A stretch of DNA of 64,000 bases from Corynebacterium rouxii (GTDB lineage: Bacteria; Actinomycetota; Actinomycetes; Mycobacteriales; Mycobacteriaceae). The position numbers were made by a program, and so were the translations under genes. Of this stretch, positions 45,531 through 55,247 are shown piece after piece (the first letter of the stretch is position 1; each line of letters opens with the position of its first letter). The stretch is taken from assembly GCF_902702935.1 (NCBI RefSeq), contig NZ_LR738855.1, positions 496,001 to 560,000 on the forward strand, written 5' to 3'. A model generated the notes under the pieces. It was not told the origin of the DNA, ran no database searches, and saw nothing but the letters and a program-made list of their open reading frames with translations.

Positions 45531-46394
45531 TTAGCTCTTGAACAGCGTGAGCTTGGAATCACCAGTCAAACTTGCGCGTTCTTGCAGCTCCTCGCCCCAA
45601 TAAGAGTGCACCTTCTTGCCGGTAGCGTCGGCCTCGGAAAAACCGGAGTATTTCTTCTGGTCGGCAAGCTGGTGCAAAAGGAAACCAGTAACTACGCCGC
45701 GAATACGCTCACGGGCTGCAGTATTCGTGCCACCCAAGCCGGTGACACGCTTGAACAAAGTGTTTTCCGTGAGCGTCTGGTGTGACGCACGGTCGATTTC
45801 ACGGTATGCAACAGAGCCCTTCCATTCGAGCGCCAGCTTTGCTGCGTTACCGAAATCAAACATCGCGTTTTCTTCCGTGCCTAACACTAAGCCTGCAGCT
45901 TCAACATTGCGGGCAGCAATGTCCGCAGAAGGCGACACCTGAGAAGGATAAATAGCAGCAACAGCCGCGATCTGGGGACGATCTGCTGCAGCCAACACCG
46001 CAGCGCCAGCACCCATGCCATGTCCCACAATGCCTAAACGACCTGGAGCGACAGAGATATTGCCAGCGCCAAGCTTCACACCGGTCAACACCTGCAAAGA
46101 AGTCTCAATGTCGGCGGCAAAGCCACGGTGATTTGGCAAAATGCCCTTTTCCGTGTTCGGTGCTGCCACGACGATTCCCCACGATGCTAAGTGGCGAAGC
46201 GTTGCGTGGTAGCGGGAAATGTCCTGCATCCAGTCGTGAGCGAACACGACAGCCGGAAGGCCATTGCCCTCTGCAGGGGTATAAATTTTTCCCGGTAATC
46301 CCACGTAGTCAAGATCGCCGACGAGCACGCGGTGTGGACCGCGCTTAGAAAGATTGGACAAGTGTTTAGTCAGATTTTCAGCCACGATAGTCAA
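45531..46394 (-). CDS. alpha/beta-hydrolase-fold protein lacking the nucleophile serine
   Basis: This 287-residue protein follows the dienelactone-hydrolase/chlorophyllase-like fold: a LPAVVFAHDWMQ oxyanion strand, a nucleophile elbow, and later HQTLTENTLFKRV. The elbow reads GIVGHGMGAGAAV where GHSMGGG is expected, so the catalytic Ser is Gly. It is therefore probably not a classical esterase. It may bind a ligand or act structurally. In M. tuberculosis a hydrolase-like gene (Rv3438) occupies the same neighbourhood, as far as I recall. The start is uncertain: TTG 46394 or GTG 46385. Confidence 0.75.
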   Translation of the reverse strand: MTIVAENLTKHLSNLSKRGPHRVLVGDLDYVGLPGKIYTPAEGNGLPAVVFAHDWMQDISRYHATLRHLASWGIVVAAPNTEKGILPNHRGFAADIETSLQVLTGVKLGAGNISVAPGRLGIVGHGMGAGAAVLAAADRPQIAAVAAIYPSQVSPSADIAARNVEAAGLVLGTEENAMFDFGNAAKLALEWKGSVAYREIDRASHQTLTENTLFKRVTGLGGTNTAARERIRGVVTGFLLHQLADQKKYSGFSEADATGKKVHSYWGEELQERASLTGDSKLTLFKS

Positions 46395-46555
46395 GGATAG
46401 TGGAAACTACGGGGCTAAGTGGCCGAAGAATAAGGCTTGGGGCTGTGATAGTTAGCGAATTTTTGCCATGTGGCCGGTGTCGTTGTGAGGAAAACCGGAA
46501 AGAAAAGGGGGAGCCGCTGCAGCATGAAAAGACAGCAGTGGCATGATAGGACGTT

Positions 46556-47704
46556 ATGAACCTGCTCGAAACTCGCATCTCGTGCGACGCCATTGCTGCG
46601 AACACGCGACGTTTAAAAGACATGGTTGCTCCCGCTCAGCTCATGTGTGTTGTAAAAGCTGACGGCTACAATCACGGTGCCCCAGAAGTTGCTACTGTGA
46701 TGGCGCGTAACGGTGCCGACCAATTTGGTGTCGCAACGCTTGCGGAAGCACATCAGCTACGAGACGCGGGTATCACCCTCCCGATCCTGTGCTGGATCTG
46801 GTCACCCGAGCAGGACTTTTCCGCCGCCATTGACCGTGACATCGACTTAGCTGCCGTCAGCATGGATCACGTTCGTGCGCTGATCGCAGAGGCCACACGT
46901 CGTCCGGCAGATACCCAAGTACGGGTGACCGTGAAAATCGACACGGAACTCCACCGGTCTGGAATCGACGAAGCAAACTGGACAGAAGCCTTTGAGCTTC
47001 TGCACGAGTGCCCCCAGATCAACGTCACGGGCGTATTTAGCCACTTGGCATGCGCAGACGACTTGGAATCGGACTACACAGACCACCAAGCTGAAGTATT
47101 CCGCAGGGCGATTGCCACAGGTAGACAGGTAGGCCTTGAACTTCCTGTTAATCATCTCGCAGCATCGCCAGCAACACTGACCCGCCCAGACCTGCACTTT
47201 GATATGGTCCGGCCTGGGCTTGCCCTCTATGGTCACGAGCCGATAGCAGGACTCGACCACGGATTGCGAGAAGCCATGACATGGATTGGTTCAGTAACAG
47301 TGGTCAAACCCATCGCGGCAGGCCAAGGAACCAGCTACAACATGACATGGCATGCCCCCTCGGATGGCTACCTCTGCGTGGTGCCGGTGGGCTATGCGGA
47401 CGGGTTGCCCCGCAACGTCCAAGGACATCTAGAAGTAACAATCGCTGGCAAGCGTTACCCACAAGTAGGGCGCGTGTGCATGGATCAGATCGTGGTATTC
47501 CTTGGCGATAATTCCCTCGGCGTTGCCCCTGGCGACGAGGCGATCATTTTTGGCCCACGTGAAACCCAAGCGATGACCGCTACGGAGCTGGCCGCCGCTA
47601 CCGGAACCATCAACTATGAAATCTTGTGCCGTCCGGCCGAACGAAGCCATAGAACCTATAGTGATCTTGACGCCGTCGCGCCCACGCACCCTACTGAAAG
47701 CTGA
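46556..47704 (+). CDS. alr: alanine racemase
   Basis: This 382-residue PLP enzyme has the PLP-lysine motif AVVKADGYNHG-like (VVKADGYNHGAPEVA) and the C-terminal-domain GYADGLPRN with the catalytic Tyr region. It supplies D-alanine for peptidoglycan. It is followed 6 bp later by tsaE, and they form an operon. It is divergent from the hydrolase gene. Confidence 0.95.
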   Translation: MNLLETRISCDAIAANTRRLKDMVAPAQLMCVVKADGYNHGAPEVATVMARNGADQFGVATLAEAHQLRDAGITLPILCWIWSPEQDFSAAIDRDIDLAAVSMDHVRALIAEATRRPADTQVRVTVKIDTELHRSGIDEANWTEAFELLHECPQINVTGVFSHLACADDLESDYTDHQAEVFRRAIATGRQVGLELPVNHLAASPATLTRPDLHFDMVRPGLALYGHEPIAGLDHGLREAMTWIGSVTVVKPIAAGQGTSYNMTWHAPSDGYLCVVPVGYADGLPRNVQGHLEVTIAGKRYPQVGRVCMDQIVVFLGDNSLGVAPGDEAIIFGPRETQAMTATELAAATGTINYEILCRPAERSHRTYSDLDAVAPTHPTES

Positions 47705-47710
47705 TACCCA

Positions 47711-48205
47711 ATGGATACCACCTTTGCTCGTAGCGGAAACATACGACTCGAAACCGCCGCAGACACCCAAGCTTTCGCCGAAGACCTTGGCAGTCACCTC
47801 GAAGCAGGTGACGTGATTATTCTCGACGGCCCCCTCGGCGCAGGGAAAACTACCTTCACCCAAGGCCTAGCTCGCGGGCTCAACGTAAAAGGCCGCGTTA
47901 CCTCACCGACTTTCGTGATCGCCCGCGAACACAAGTCGCTTAACGGCGGGCCGGCACTGGTTCACGTCGACGCCTACCGGCTTATCGACGATGCCGCCGG
48001 TGCCACCGATCCCATCGGTGCGCTCGATTCTCTTGACCTAGAAACTGAGCTAGAAGATGCCGTTGTGGTCGCCGAATGGGGTGGGGGACTCGTCGAGCAG
48101 ATCACGGATAGTTACCTGCTCATCACCTTTGACCGGACCACAGCGCATATCGACGACCCCGATTCAGAGGCCAGAATTGTGACGTGGAAGGTTATTGAAC
48201 CCTAA
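47711..48205 (+). CDS. tsaE: tRNA threonylcarbamoyladenosine biosynthesis ATPase TsaE
   Basis: This 164-residue P-loop ATPase has Walker A GPLGAGKTTFTQGLARGL and the SPTFVIAREH switch segment. It works with TsaB and TsaD, encoded 2.5 kb downstream, to make t6A37 in tRNA. It is cotranscribed with alr. Confidence 0.94.
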   Translation: MDTTFARSGNIRLETAADTQAFAEDLGSHLEAGDVIILDGPLGAGKTTFTQGLARGLNVKGRVTSPTFVIAREHKSLNGGPALVHVDAYRLIDDAAGATDPIGALDSLDLETELEDAVVVAEWGGGLVEQITDSYLLITFDRTTAHIDDPDSEARIVTWKVIEP

Positions 48206-48463
48206 AAGAGATCTACGTCGGTAACATCCCACCGACGTGAAATCATCCAGCCGGCAGTTTCCGACAGTTTACTGAAAACATGTCAACATTCATGCCGTGA
48301 ACTGCCGGTATCGCCTGTGACAGGGGCGTCGAAACGCCTCGGCGGGGCAGCCGAAAGAATTGATTTTCCTGCACTTTCTAAGCACAATCATGTGCCGATA
48401 CGTGTCCCTCAATGCAACAGGGGCCGGACGTTTCCTCATCGTTCGTCTCACAGGAGAACTCCA
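48206..48463 (+). promoter_or_regulatory. structured leader upstream of the AspT-type transporter
   Basis: This 258-bp stretch is rich in dyads: ACGTCGGT/ACCGACGT (48214-48238), CCGGCAGTT/AACTGCCGG (48251-48308) and GGCGT/ACGCC around 48325-48340. The first may end alr-tsaE transcription; the others may form a regulatory leader. No riboswitch class is recognised. Confidence 0.45.
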
Positions 48464-50077
48464 ATTCATATCCTCGAATTTCTCGCAGCTCAGCCCCTGC
48501 TGACGCTCGCGCTCATTCTGGCCGTCGGTCTGCTTATCGGCAAGATTCGATTCTTCGGAATCTCACTCGGCGCCGCCGCCGTCCTCTTCGTAGCCCTCGC
48601 GCTATCCACAGTGGACCCAGCCCTCCAGCTGCCACCACTGGTTTACCAACTAGGTCTTGCCATGTTCGTGTACGCCATTGGTCTATCCGCAGGCTCCGAA
48701 TTCTTCGCCGAATTCCGCCACCGCGGCTGGAAACTCACCCTGTTCATGATCGGCCTGCTCATGCTCATGATGGCCGTTGCATACGGCATCATCAAGCTAT
48801 TTGGCCTCGACGAAATCATCGGCGCTGGCATGTTCGCCGGTGCACTCTCATCGACCCCAGGTATGGCCGCCATGGTCGAAATGCTGGAAGGAATCGACGA
48901 GTCTGTCGCATCAGAACCAGTCGTGGGGTACTCGCTGGCATACCCAGGTGCTGTGATCGGATCGATTCTTGTTGCAGCCATTGGTGCGAAGTTGATGAAG
49001 GTCAACCATGCCGCCGACGCTGCCGAAGAAGGCTTGGTGTCGGATCCGCTGGAGTGGACTGGTGTGCGCATCGGCCCAGGGATCAACGGTACGATCGCTC
49101 AGTTGCCAACGCTTGCTGGTGAGGAAATCATTGCTACTCGCGTGGTGCACTCCAAGACTTTCCACTCTCTTGCTGCGCCGACTGATCGTCTGCACGAGGG
49201 CATGGTGCTGGTGATTCATGGCACCCCTGATGCGCTTGAGCGTGCTATCGCCAAGGTAGGTAAGCAGCAGGATGTGCCGATTGAAAATACCGATTTGGTG
49301 TACTCACGTTTCACGGTGTCGTCGAAAGCTGTCGTTGGTCGCAAGATTTCGGACCTCGACACGGTTCGTTCTGGCTTCATTATTTCGCGCCTGCGCCGTG
49401 GCGACGCCGACGTTGTGCCCGAGCCCGACGATGTTCTCCACTACTCTGACCGCGTGCGCGTCATCGCCCCCGCTAACCGCATGAGCGAAGTGCGTCGCTT
49501 CCTCGGTGACTCTGAGCGTTCGCTTGCCGACGTTGACCTCATGCCATTCGCCTTCGGCCTTGTCATCGGTCTAGCTATTGGTGTTATCCCGATCCCGCTG
49601 CCTGGCGGCAACACCTTGTCTTTGGGCTTCGGAGGCGGCCCCATTGTCGCAGGCCTGATCCTCGGCGCACTCAATCGTACCGGCCCGATCCACTGGCAGA
49701 TGCCTTATCACGCCAGCCGTACGATCAGCACCTTCGGCCTCGCCATCTTTCTTGCCGGCGTGGGAACGTCTGCAGGTGTGGGCTTCCGCCAAGCGCTCAC
49801 CGACCCTGCCTCGCTCACCGTCATCGCCGGCGGCTTCATCGTGACGATCTCCTCTGCACTCGTGTGTGCTTTGGTCTGCATGCCGCTATTCAAACTGAAG
49901 TGGGATGAAGCAATGGGCGTGGCAGCAGGATGTACCGCCAACCCCGCCATCATCTCCTACCTCAATGGGCAAACCGGCACTGAGCTGGCCACACGTGGGT
50001 ACGCCACGGTGTACCCCACGGCCATGATCGGCAAGATCATCGCCAGCCAGATGCTACTTCTAGCGCTGATCGCCTGA
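48464..50077 (+). CDS. AspT/YidE-type membrane antiporter with two RCK-C (TrkA-C) domains
   Basis: The protein has about 537 residues. N-terminal membrane segments (from QPLLTLALILAVGLLIGKI) are followed by two cytoplasmic TrkA-C-like domains (about 205-345) and a second set of membrane segments, the aspartate:alanine-exchanger/YidE plan. Substrate unknown; dicarboxylate or amino-acid exchange is possible. The frame is open to 48317, but the first 49 residues look non-coding. The best ribosome site, AGGAG at 48452-48456, is 7 nt before an ATT codon (48464), giving an N-terminus of family length. A terminator follows. Confidence 0.82.
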   Translation: MHILEFLAAQPLLTLALILAVGLLIGKIRFFGISLGAAAVLFVALALSTVDPALQLPPLVYQLGLAMFVYAIGLSAGSEFFAEFRHRGWKLTLFMIGLLMLMMAVAYGIIKLFGLDEIIGAGMFAGALSSTPGMAAMVEMLEGIDESVASEPVVGYSLAYPGAVIGSILVAAIGAKLMKVNHAADAAEEGLVSDPLEWTGVRIGPGINGTIAQLPTLAGEEIIATRVVHSKTFHSLAAPTDRLHEGMVLVIHGTPDALERAIAKVGKQQDVPIENTDLVYSRFTVSSKAVVGRKISDLDTVRSGFIISRLRRGDADVVPEPDDVLHYSDRVRVIAPANRMSEVRRFLGDSERSLADVDLMPFAFGLVIGLAIGVIPIPLPGGNTLSLGFGGGPIVAGLILGALNRTGPIHWQMPYHASRTISTFGLAIFLAGVGTSAGVGFRQALTDPASLTVIAGGFIVTISSALVCALVCMPLFKLKWDEAMGVAAGCTANPAIISYLNGQTGTELATRGYATVYPTAMIGKIIASQMLLLALIA

Positions 50078-50105
50078 TCGGAATAAGCGCTCCTTTTTAC
50101 GCAAG

Positions 50106-50153
50106 ATCCCAGCTTGTCTCGCACCAACCATCGCGGGGGAAGCTGGGATTTTC
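50106..50153 (+). terminator. terminator after the AspT-type gene
   Basis: Perfect arms ATCCCAGCTT (50106-50115) and AAGCTGGGAT (50140-50149) are followed by TTTT. Confidence 0.8.
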
Positions 50154-50224
50154 TGTTCGTGCGTAGTACTGTGCTTAAAGCTCACTGAATCCCCAGAGGA
50201 ATTCACACAAACGGAGGAAAACCC

Positions 50225-50698
50225 ATGAACAAAACAGCCAAAGGCCTGCTCGCCGCGCTATTGATCGTCTTTATCGCTGCCGTGGGCGCAATGATTGCCT
50301 CCGCGCACGCAGCGGTGGGAACAACAAACACCGAAGGCAAACTCGAAACCGTGCTCTCCCGCATGAGTAACAACGGCCTGCGCATTACCGCACTCTCGCT
50401 TGCCGACGTCTACGGCCACGACTGGGTTGCCGCAGCCATGATCTGCCCAGGCGAAGACGAAAAATCCATTCAGGACAACTACGGTGTCGACCCAGGACAA
50501 CTTCATCTCAAAGGCACCAAAGTGCCTGACGACGTCAACTACATCGTGATGGCTGACAAAGAAGGCGGCTTTACCTTCGAACAATTCGATCGTGCGGAAG
50601 TAGACGTGTGCTCCTCCCCTGTTCAAGGCGGTTTTGACACTCGCCAACTCGTGCCATTTATCAAGCAGGAAAACGGTGGCTGGGCCATCGCCTCATAA
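50225..50698 (+). CDS. small exported protein of unknown function
   Basis: This 157-residue protein has a signal peptide or N-terminal anchor (GLLAALLIVFIAAVGAMIASAHA). It continues into a compact acidic domain with two Cys (MICPGEDE, DVCSSP) that could form a disulfide after export. No family is recognised. It stands alone between an upstream terminator and the hairpin over the tsaB start. ATG 50225 follows CGGAGG. Confidence 0.75.
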   Translation: MNKTAKGLLAALLIVFIAAVGAMIASAHAAVGTTNTEGKLETVLSRMSNNGLRITALSLADVYGHDWVAAAMICPGEDEKSIQDNYGVDPGQLHLKGTKVPDDVNYIVMADKEGGFTFEQFDRAEVDVCSSPVQGGFDTRQLVPFIKQENGGWAIAS

Positions 50699-50729
50699 AA
50701 CTTTTAGCGTCAAACCGGCACCGCGCACC

Positions 50730-50771
50730 AAGCACGCCTAGCACAAGCGACTACGCTTACTAGGCGTGCTT
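50730..50771 (+). repeat. perfect 12-bp inverted repeat covering the tsaB start
   Basis: AAGCACGCCTAG (50730-50741) and CTAGGCGTGCTT (50760-50771) enclose an 18-nt loop. The GTG start (50766) of tsaB lies in the right arm. A -10 candidate TACGCT (50752-50757) lies in the loop. Confidence 0.75.
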
Positions 50772-51434
50772 GTTCTTGCTATAGATACCTCCACCCCAGA
50801 CCTTATTGTCGGTTTAGTACGGAAGGAATCGACGATTCCTTCCGTACTAGCCCAAAAAATCTACGAAGACTCCCGCCAACACAATGAGTTGCTCACGCCG
50901 ACTGTTGTGGAATTGCTGGCGGAATCGGGACTCGAGTTCTCGGATATTGAGGCCATCGTTGTCGGCTGTGGACCAGGGCCATTCACGGGTCTTCGTGTGG
51001 GAATGGTGACTGCCGCTGCGATGGGCCATGCGCTTGGCGTCCCCGTGCATGGCGTGTCCACGCATGATGCCATTGCGATGCAGCTGACCGGATCGGTTCT
51101 AGTGGCCACGGATGCGCGTCGCAAAGAGGTGTACTGGACTGCTTACCGCGATGGGGTGCGCGTGGCTGGCCCTGATGTGATTTCTCCGAAGGAATTGTCG
51201 ATTCTTTCCGGAACATCGGTGATTTCGGTGCCGAAGAAGCTGGAGGCGTCGTTGCCGGAGTCGGCTGCGGGGATTAAGACAGTGGATTTGCGGCCATTGC
51301 CGGAGTGCTTGGTTGCGGTGGCTGATTTTGATGTGGAACCTGGTCCGTTGGAGCCGTTGTATTTGCGACGTCCGGATGCGAAGGAGCCTGCGGCGAAGCC
51401 TAAGTCGCCCGCGATTCCGGATGTGGAGTTGTAG
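50766..51434 (+). CDS. tsaB: t6A biosynthesis protein TsaB
   Basis: The 222-residue TsaB begins MLVLAIDTSTPDLIVG and has the GCGPGPFTGLRVGM motif of the ASKHA fold. It dimerises with TsaD to modify tRNA. The start is GTG 50766; no ribosome site is visible and the message may be leaderless. The gene is contiguous with rimI and tsaD. From about 51240 on, third codon positions turn strongly to G/T. Confidence 0.93.
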   Translation: MLVLAIDTSTPDLIVGLVRKESTIPSVLAQKIYEDSRQHNELLTPTVVELLAESGLEFSDIEAIVVGCGPGPFTGLRVGMVTAAAMGHALGVPVHGVSTHDAIAMQLTGSVLVATDARRKEVYWTAYRDGVRVAGPDVISPKELSILSGTSVISVPKKLEASLPESAAGIKTVDLRPLPECLVAVADFDVEPGPLEPLYLRRPDAKEPAAKPKSPAIPDVEL

Positions 51435-51926
51435 GTGGCTGTGGAGTTGCGGTTGTTGCGTCGTGAGGATGCGGCGCGGTGTGCGGAGCTGGAGCAGGTG
51501 TTGTTTTCGGAGGAGAATCCGTGGTCTGAGGCGGATTTTGTTGCGGAGATGGCGCAGCCTCATACGTTTTATGTGGGTGTGAACGTTGATGGTGAGGTTG
51601 TGGCCTATGGCGGGCTTGCGATGTTGGGGCCGGCGGAGGATCCGGAGTTTGAGGTCCATACGGTTGGTGTGGATCCGCGGTGGCAGCGTCGTGGGTTCGG
51701 CCGGTTGGTAATGGATAATTTTGTCCATATTGCAGATACTGCTGGTGGCCCGATTTTTTTGGAGGTTCGTACGACGAATGCGCCGGCGATTGCGTTGTAT
51801 GAGTCGTTGGGTTTTGAGCACCAGGGTGTGCGGAAGAATTATTATCAGCCGTCGGGTGCGGATGCTTTTGTGATGGTTCGTCCTGCTGGTTATGGGGTTG
51901 AGTTGAGTGAAGGTGAGGATGCGTAA
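51435..51926 (+). CDS. rimI: ribosomal protein S18-alanine N-acetyltransferase
   Basis: This 163-residue GNAT protein has the acetyl-CoA-binding segment VGVDPRWQRRGFGRLVMDNF and the C-terminal NAPAIALYESLGFEHQGVRKNYY motif. It acetylates N-terminal Ala of S18 in enterobacteria; here it lies between tsaB and tsaD, as in actinobacteria. GTG 51435 follows the tsaB stop directly. Confidence 0.9.
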   Translation: MAVELRLLRREDAARCAELEQVLFSEENPWSEADFVAEMAQPHTFYVGVNVDGEVVAYGGLAMLGPAEDPEFEVHTVGVDPRWQRRGFGRLVMDNFVHIADTAGGPIFLEVRTTNAPAIALYESLGFEHQGVRKNYYQPSGADAFVMVRPAGYGVELSEGEDA

Positions 51927-52979
51927 ATGATTGTTCTCGGTATTGAGTCGTCGTGTGATGAGACGGGTGTGGGGATTATTGATTTGGCCGATGACGGCAC
52001 GATGACGATTGTGGGGGATGCGGTGGCGTCGTCGATGGAGCAGCATGCGCGTTTTGGTGGTGTGGTTCCGGAGATTGCGTCGCGTGCTCATTTGGAGTCG
52101 ATGATTCCGGTGATGAAGGAGGCATTGGCGCAGGCGGGGGTGGAGCGTCCTGATGCGGTGGCTGCGACGGTGGGCCCTGGGTTGGCTGGTGCGTTGTTGG
52201 TGGGGGCGTCGGCTGCTAAGGCGTATGCGGCTGCGTGGGGGGTTCCGTTTTATGGTGTGAATCATTTGGGTGGCCATGTGGCAGTGGCGAATTTGGAGGG
52301 GGAGGAGTTGCCGCATTCGATTGCGTTATTGGTGTCGGGTGGGCATACGCAGATTCTTGAGGTTCAGGCGGTAGGTAAGCCGATGCGGGAGCTGGGTTCG
52401 ACGCTTGACGACGCCGCCGGCGAGGCTTATGACAAGGTGGCACGGCTGCTTGGGTTGGGCTATCCAGGCGGGCCGGTTGTGGATAAGCTTGCTGCTCGCG
52501 GTAATCGTAAGGCGATTCGTTTCCCGCGTGGCCTTTCGCGTGCCGACGACCTGCGTGGTGAGCACCGCTATGATTTTTCGTTTTCGGGTGTGAAAACGTC
52601 GGTGGCACGCTACGTGGAGTCTGCGGAGCGTGAGGGGCGTGTGATCTCTGTGGAGGATGTGTGTGCGTCGTTCCAGGAGGCTGTGGTGGATGTGCTGACG
52701 TCGAAAGCCATTATGGCCTGTAAAGATACGGGTGCTTCGGTGTTGTTGCTTGGCGGCGGTGTGGCGGCGAATTCGCGGTTGCGTGAGTTGGCAGCGGCGC
52801 GGTGTCAGAGCGCGGGCATTGAGTTGCGGGTGCCGAGCTTTAAGTTGTGCACGGATAATGGCGTGATGATTGCGGCGGTGGCATCGCAGCTGATTCATGA
52901 GGGTGCGCAACCTTCGGGCTTGTCGGTGGGAACGGATACTTCTTTGGAAGTGGAAATTCCGTTGGTGCATTCGCTGTAG
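51927..52979 (+). CDS. tsaD: tRNA N6-adenosine threonylcarbamoyltransferase TsaD
   Basis: TsaD (350 residues) begins [17 protein letters not shown] and has the metal-binding HLGGH (in [16 protein letters not shown]), SGGHTQIL and the [14 protein letters not shown] motif. It transfers the threonylcarbamoyl group to A37 of tRNA. The ATG directly follows the rimI stop. Confidence 0.96.
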   Translation: MIVLGIESSCDETGVGIIDLADDGTMTIVGDAVASSMEQHARFGGVVPEIASRAHLESMIPVMKEALAQAGVERPDAVAATVGPGLAGALLVGASAAKAYAAAWGVPFYGVNHLGGHVAVANLEGEELPHSIALLVSGGHTQILEVQAVGKPMRELGSTLDDAAGEAYDKVARLLGLGYPGGPVVDKLAARGNRKAIRFPRGLSRADDLRGEHRYDFSFSGVKTSVARYVESAEREGRVISVEDVCASFQEAVVDVLTSKAIMACKDTGASVLLLGGGVAANSRLRELAAARCQSAGIELRVPSFKLCTDNGVMIAAVASQLIHEGAQPSGLSVGTDTSLEVEIPLVHSL

Positions 52980-52989
52980 GCGTACGGTG

Positions 52990-53018
52990 TTGAGAGCTGG
53001 CACTCTCAGGGGTAGAGT
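52990..53018 (+). promoter_or_regulatory. groES promoter
   Basis: A -35 TTGAGA (52990-52995) and -10 TAGAGT (53013-53018) are separated by 17 bp. The CIRCE dyad overlaps the spacer and the -10, so HrcA binding would exclude RNA polymerase. Confidence 0.65.
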
Positions 53019-53023
53019 GCCAG
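52997..53023 (+). promoter_or_regulatory. CIRCE operator (HrcA site)
   Basis: A perfect 9-9-9 dyad: CTGGCACTC, nine spacer bases, GAGTGCCAG. It differs from the classic TTAGCACTC/GAGTGCTAA only in the outer bases. HrcA repression of groES-groEL is expected. Confidence 0.93.
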
Positions 53024-53120
53024 TAGGTTGTAACTCACACAGTTGTTCACCCGCGACGACGGCTGTGCTGGATTTCCCACAACCGGCACAAAGAGAAACT
53101 TCATGTAACGGAGGTACATC

Positions 53121-53417
53121 GTGGCTAACGTCAATATCAAGCCTTTGGAGGACCGTGTCCTCGTCCAGATCAGCGAAGCTGAGACCACCACCGCTTCTGG
53201 TTTGGTGATTCCAGATTCCGCTAAGGAGAAGCCACAGGAAGGTGTCGTCGTCGCTGCAGGCCCAGGCCGCTTCGATGGCGATGATCGCGTTCCTATGGAC
53301 ATCAAGGAGGGCGACACCGTTGTGTTCTCCAAGTACGGCGGAACCGAGTTGAAGTACAACGGCGAAGAGTACTTGCTGCTCAACGCTCGCGACGTTCTCG
53401 CCATCATCGAGAAGTAA
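53121..53417 (+). CDS. groES: co-chaperonin GroES
   Basis: GroES (98 residues) begins [16 protein letters not shown] and has the mobile loop [12 protein letters not shown] and C-terminal [12 protein letters not shown]. It caps the GroEL ring. GTG 53121 is 5 nt after GGAGGT. It is followed 12 bp later by groEL1. Confidence 0.98.
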   Translation: MANVNIKPLEDRVLVQISEAETTTASGLVIPDSAKEKPQEGVVVAAGPGRFDGDDRVPMDIKEGDTVVFSKYGGTELKYNGEEYLLLNARDVLAIIEK

Positions 53418-55049
<1,632 letters not shown>

Positions 55050-55080
55050 AAACGGTGGAGTAGCAAGGGGTATGCACTTA

Positions 55081-55140
55081 CATGCCGGTGCGTGAGAAAC
55101 GCTTAAGTAGCGTCTTCTCCCACCGGCATGTGGTGTTTTT
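55081..55140 (+). terminator. terminator after groEL1
   Basis: Arms CATGCCGGTG (55081-55090) and CACCGGCATG (55121-55130) enclose an inner GAGAA-ACGC/GCGT-TTCTC stem, followed by TGGTGTTTTT. Confidence 0.85.
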
Positions 55141-55247
55141 AAGGAAAACCAACACTTATCCAGTAGATTTTTAAAATGGTTATGTGCTCGATAGGCTTCG
55201 ACCAAGAGTGCATATAAGTTCCTCCAAAAAGAAAGGCGCGAAGACCA

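Noticed and set aside
48317..48463. N-terminal extension of the AspT-type transporter
   Set aside because: The residues (RVPQCNRGRTFPHRSSHRR) do not look like a membrane-protein N-terminus and overlap the dyad-rich leader; the start was placed at the AGGAG-ATT site.
51099..52316. 405-codon open frame on the minus strand, rich in Arg, His and Leu
   Set aside because: It is antisense to tsaB-rimI-tsaD and arises from the G/T-biased third positions there; the protein is low-complexity and unlike any family.
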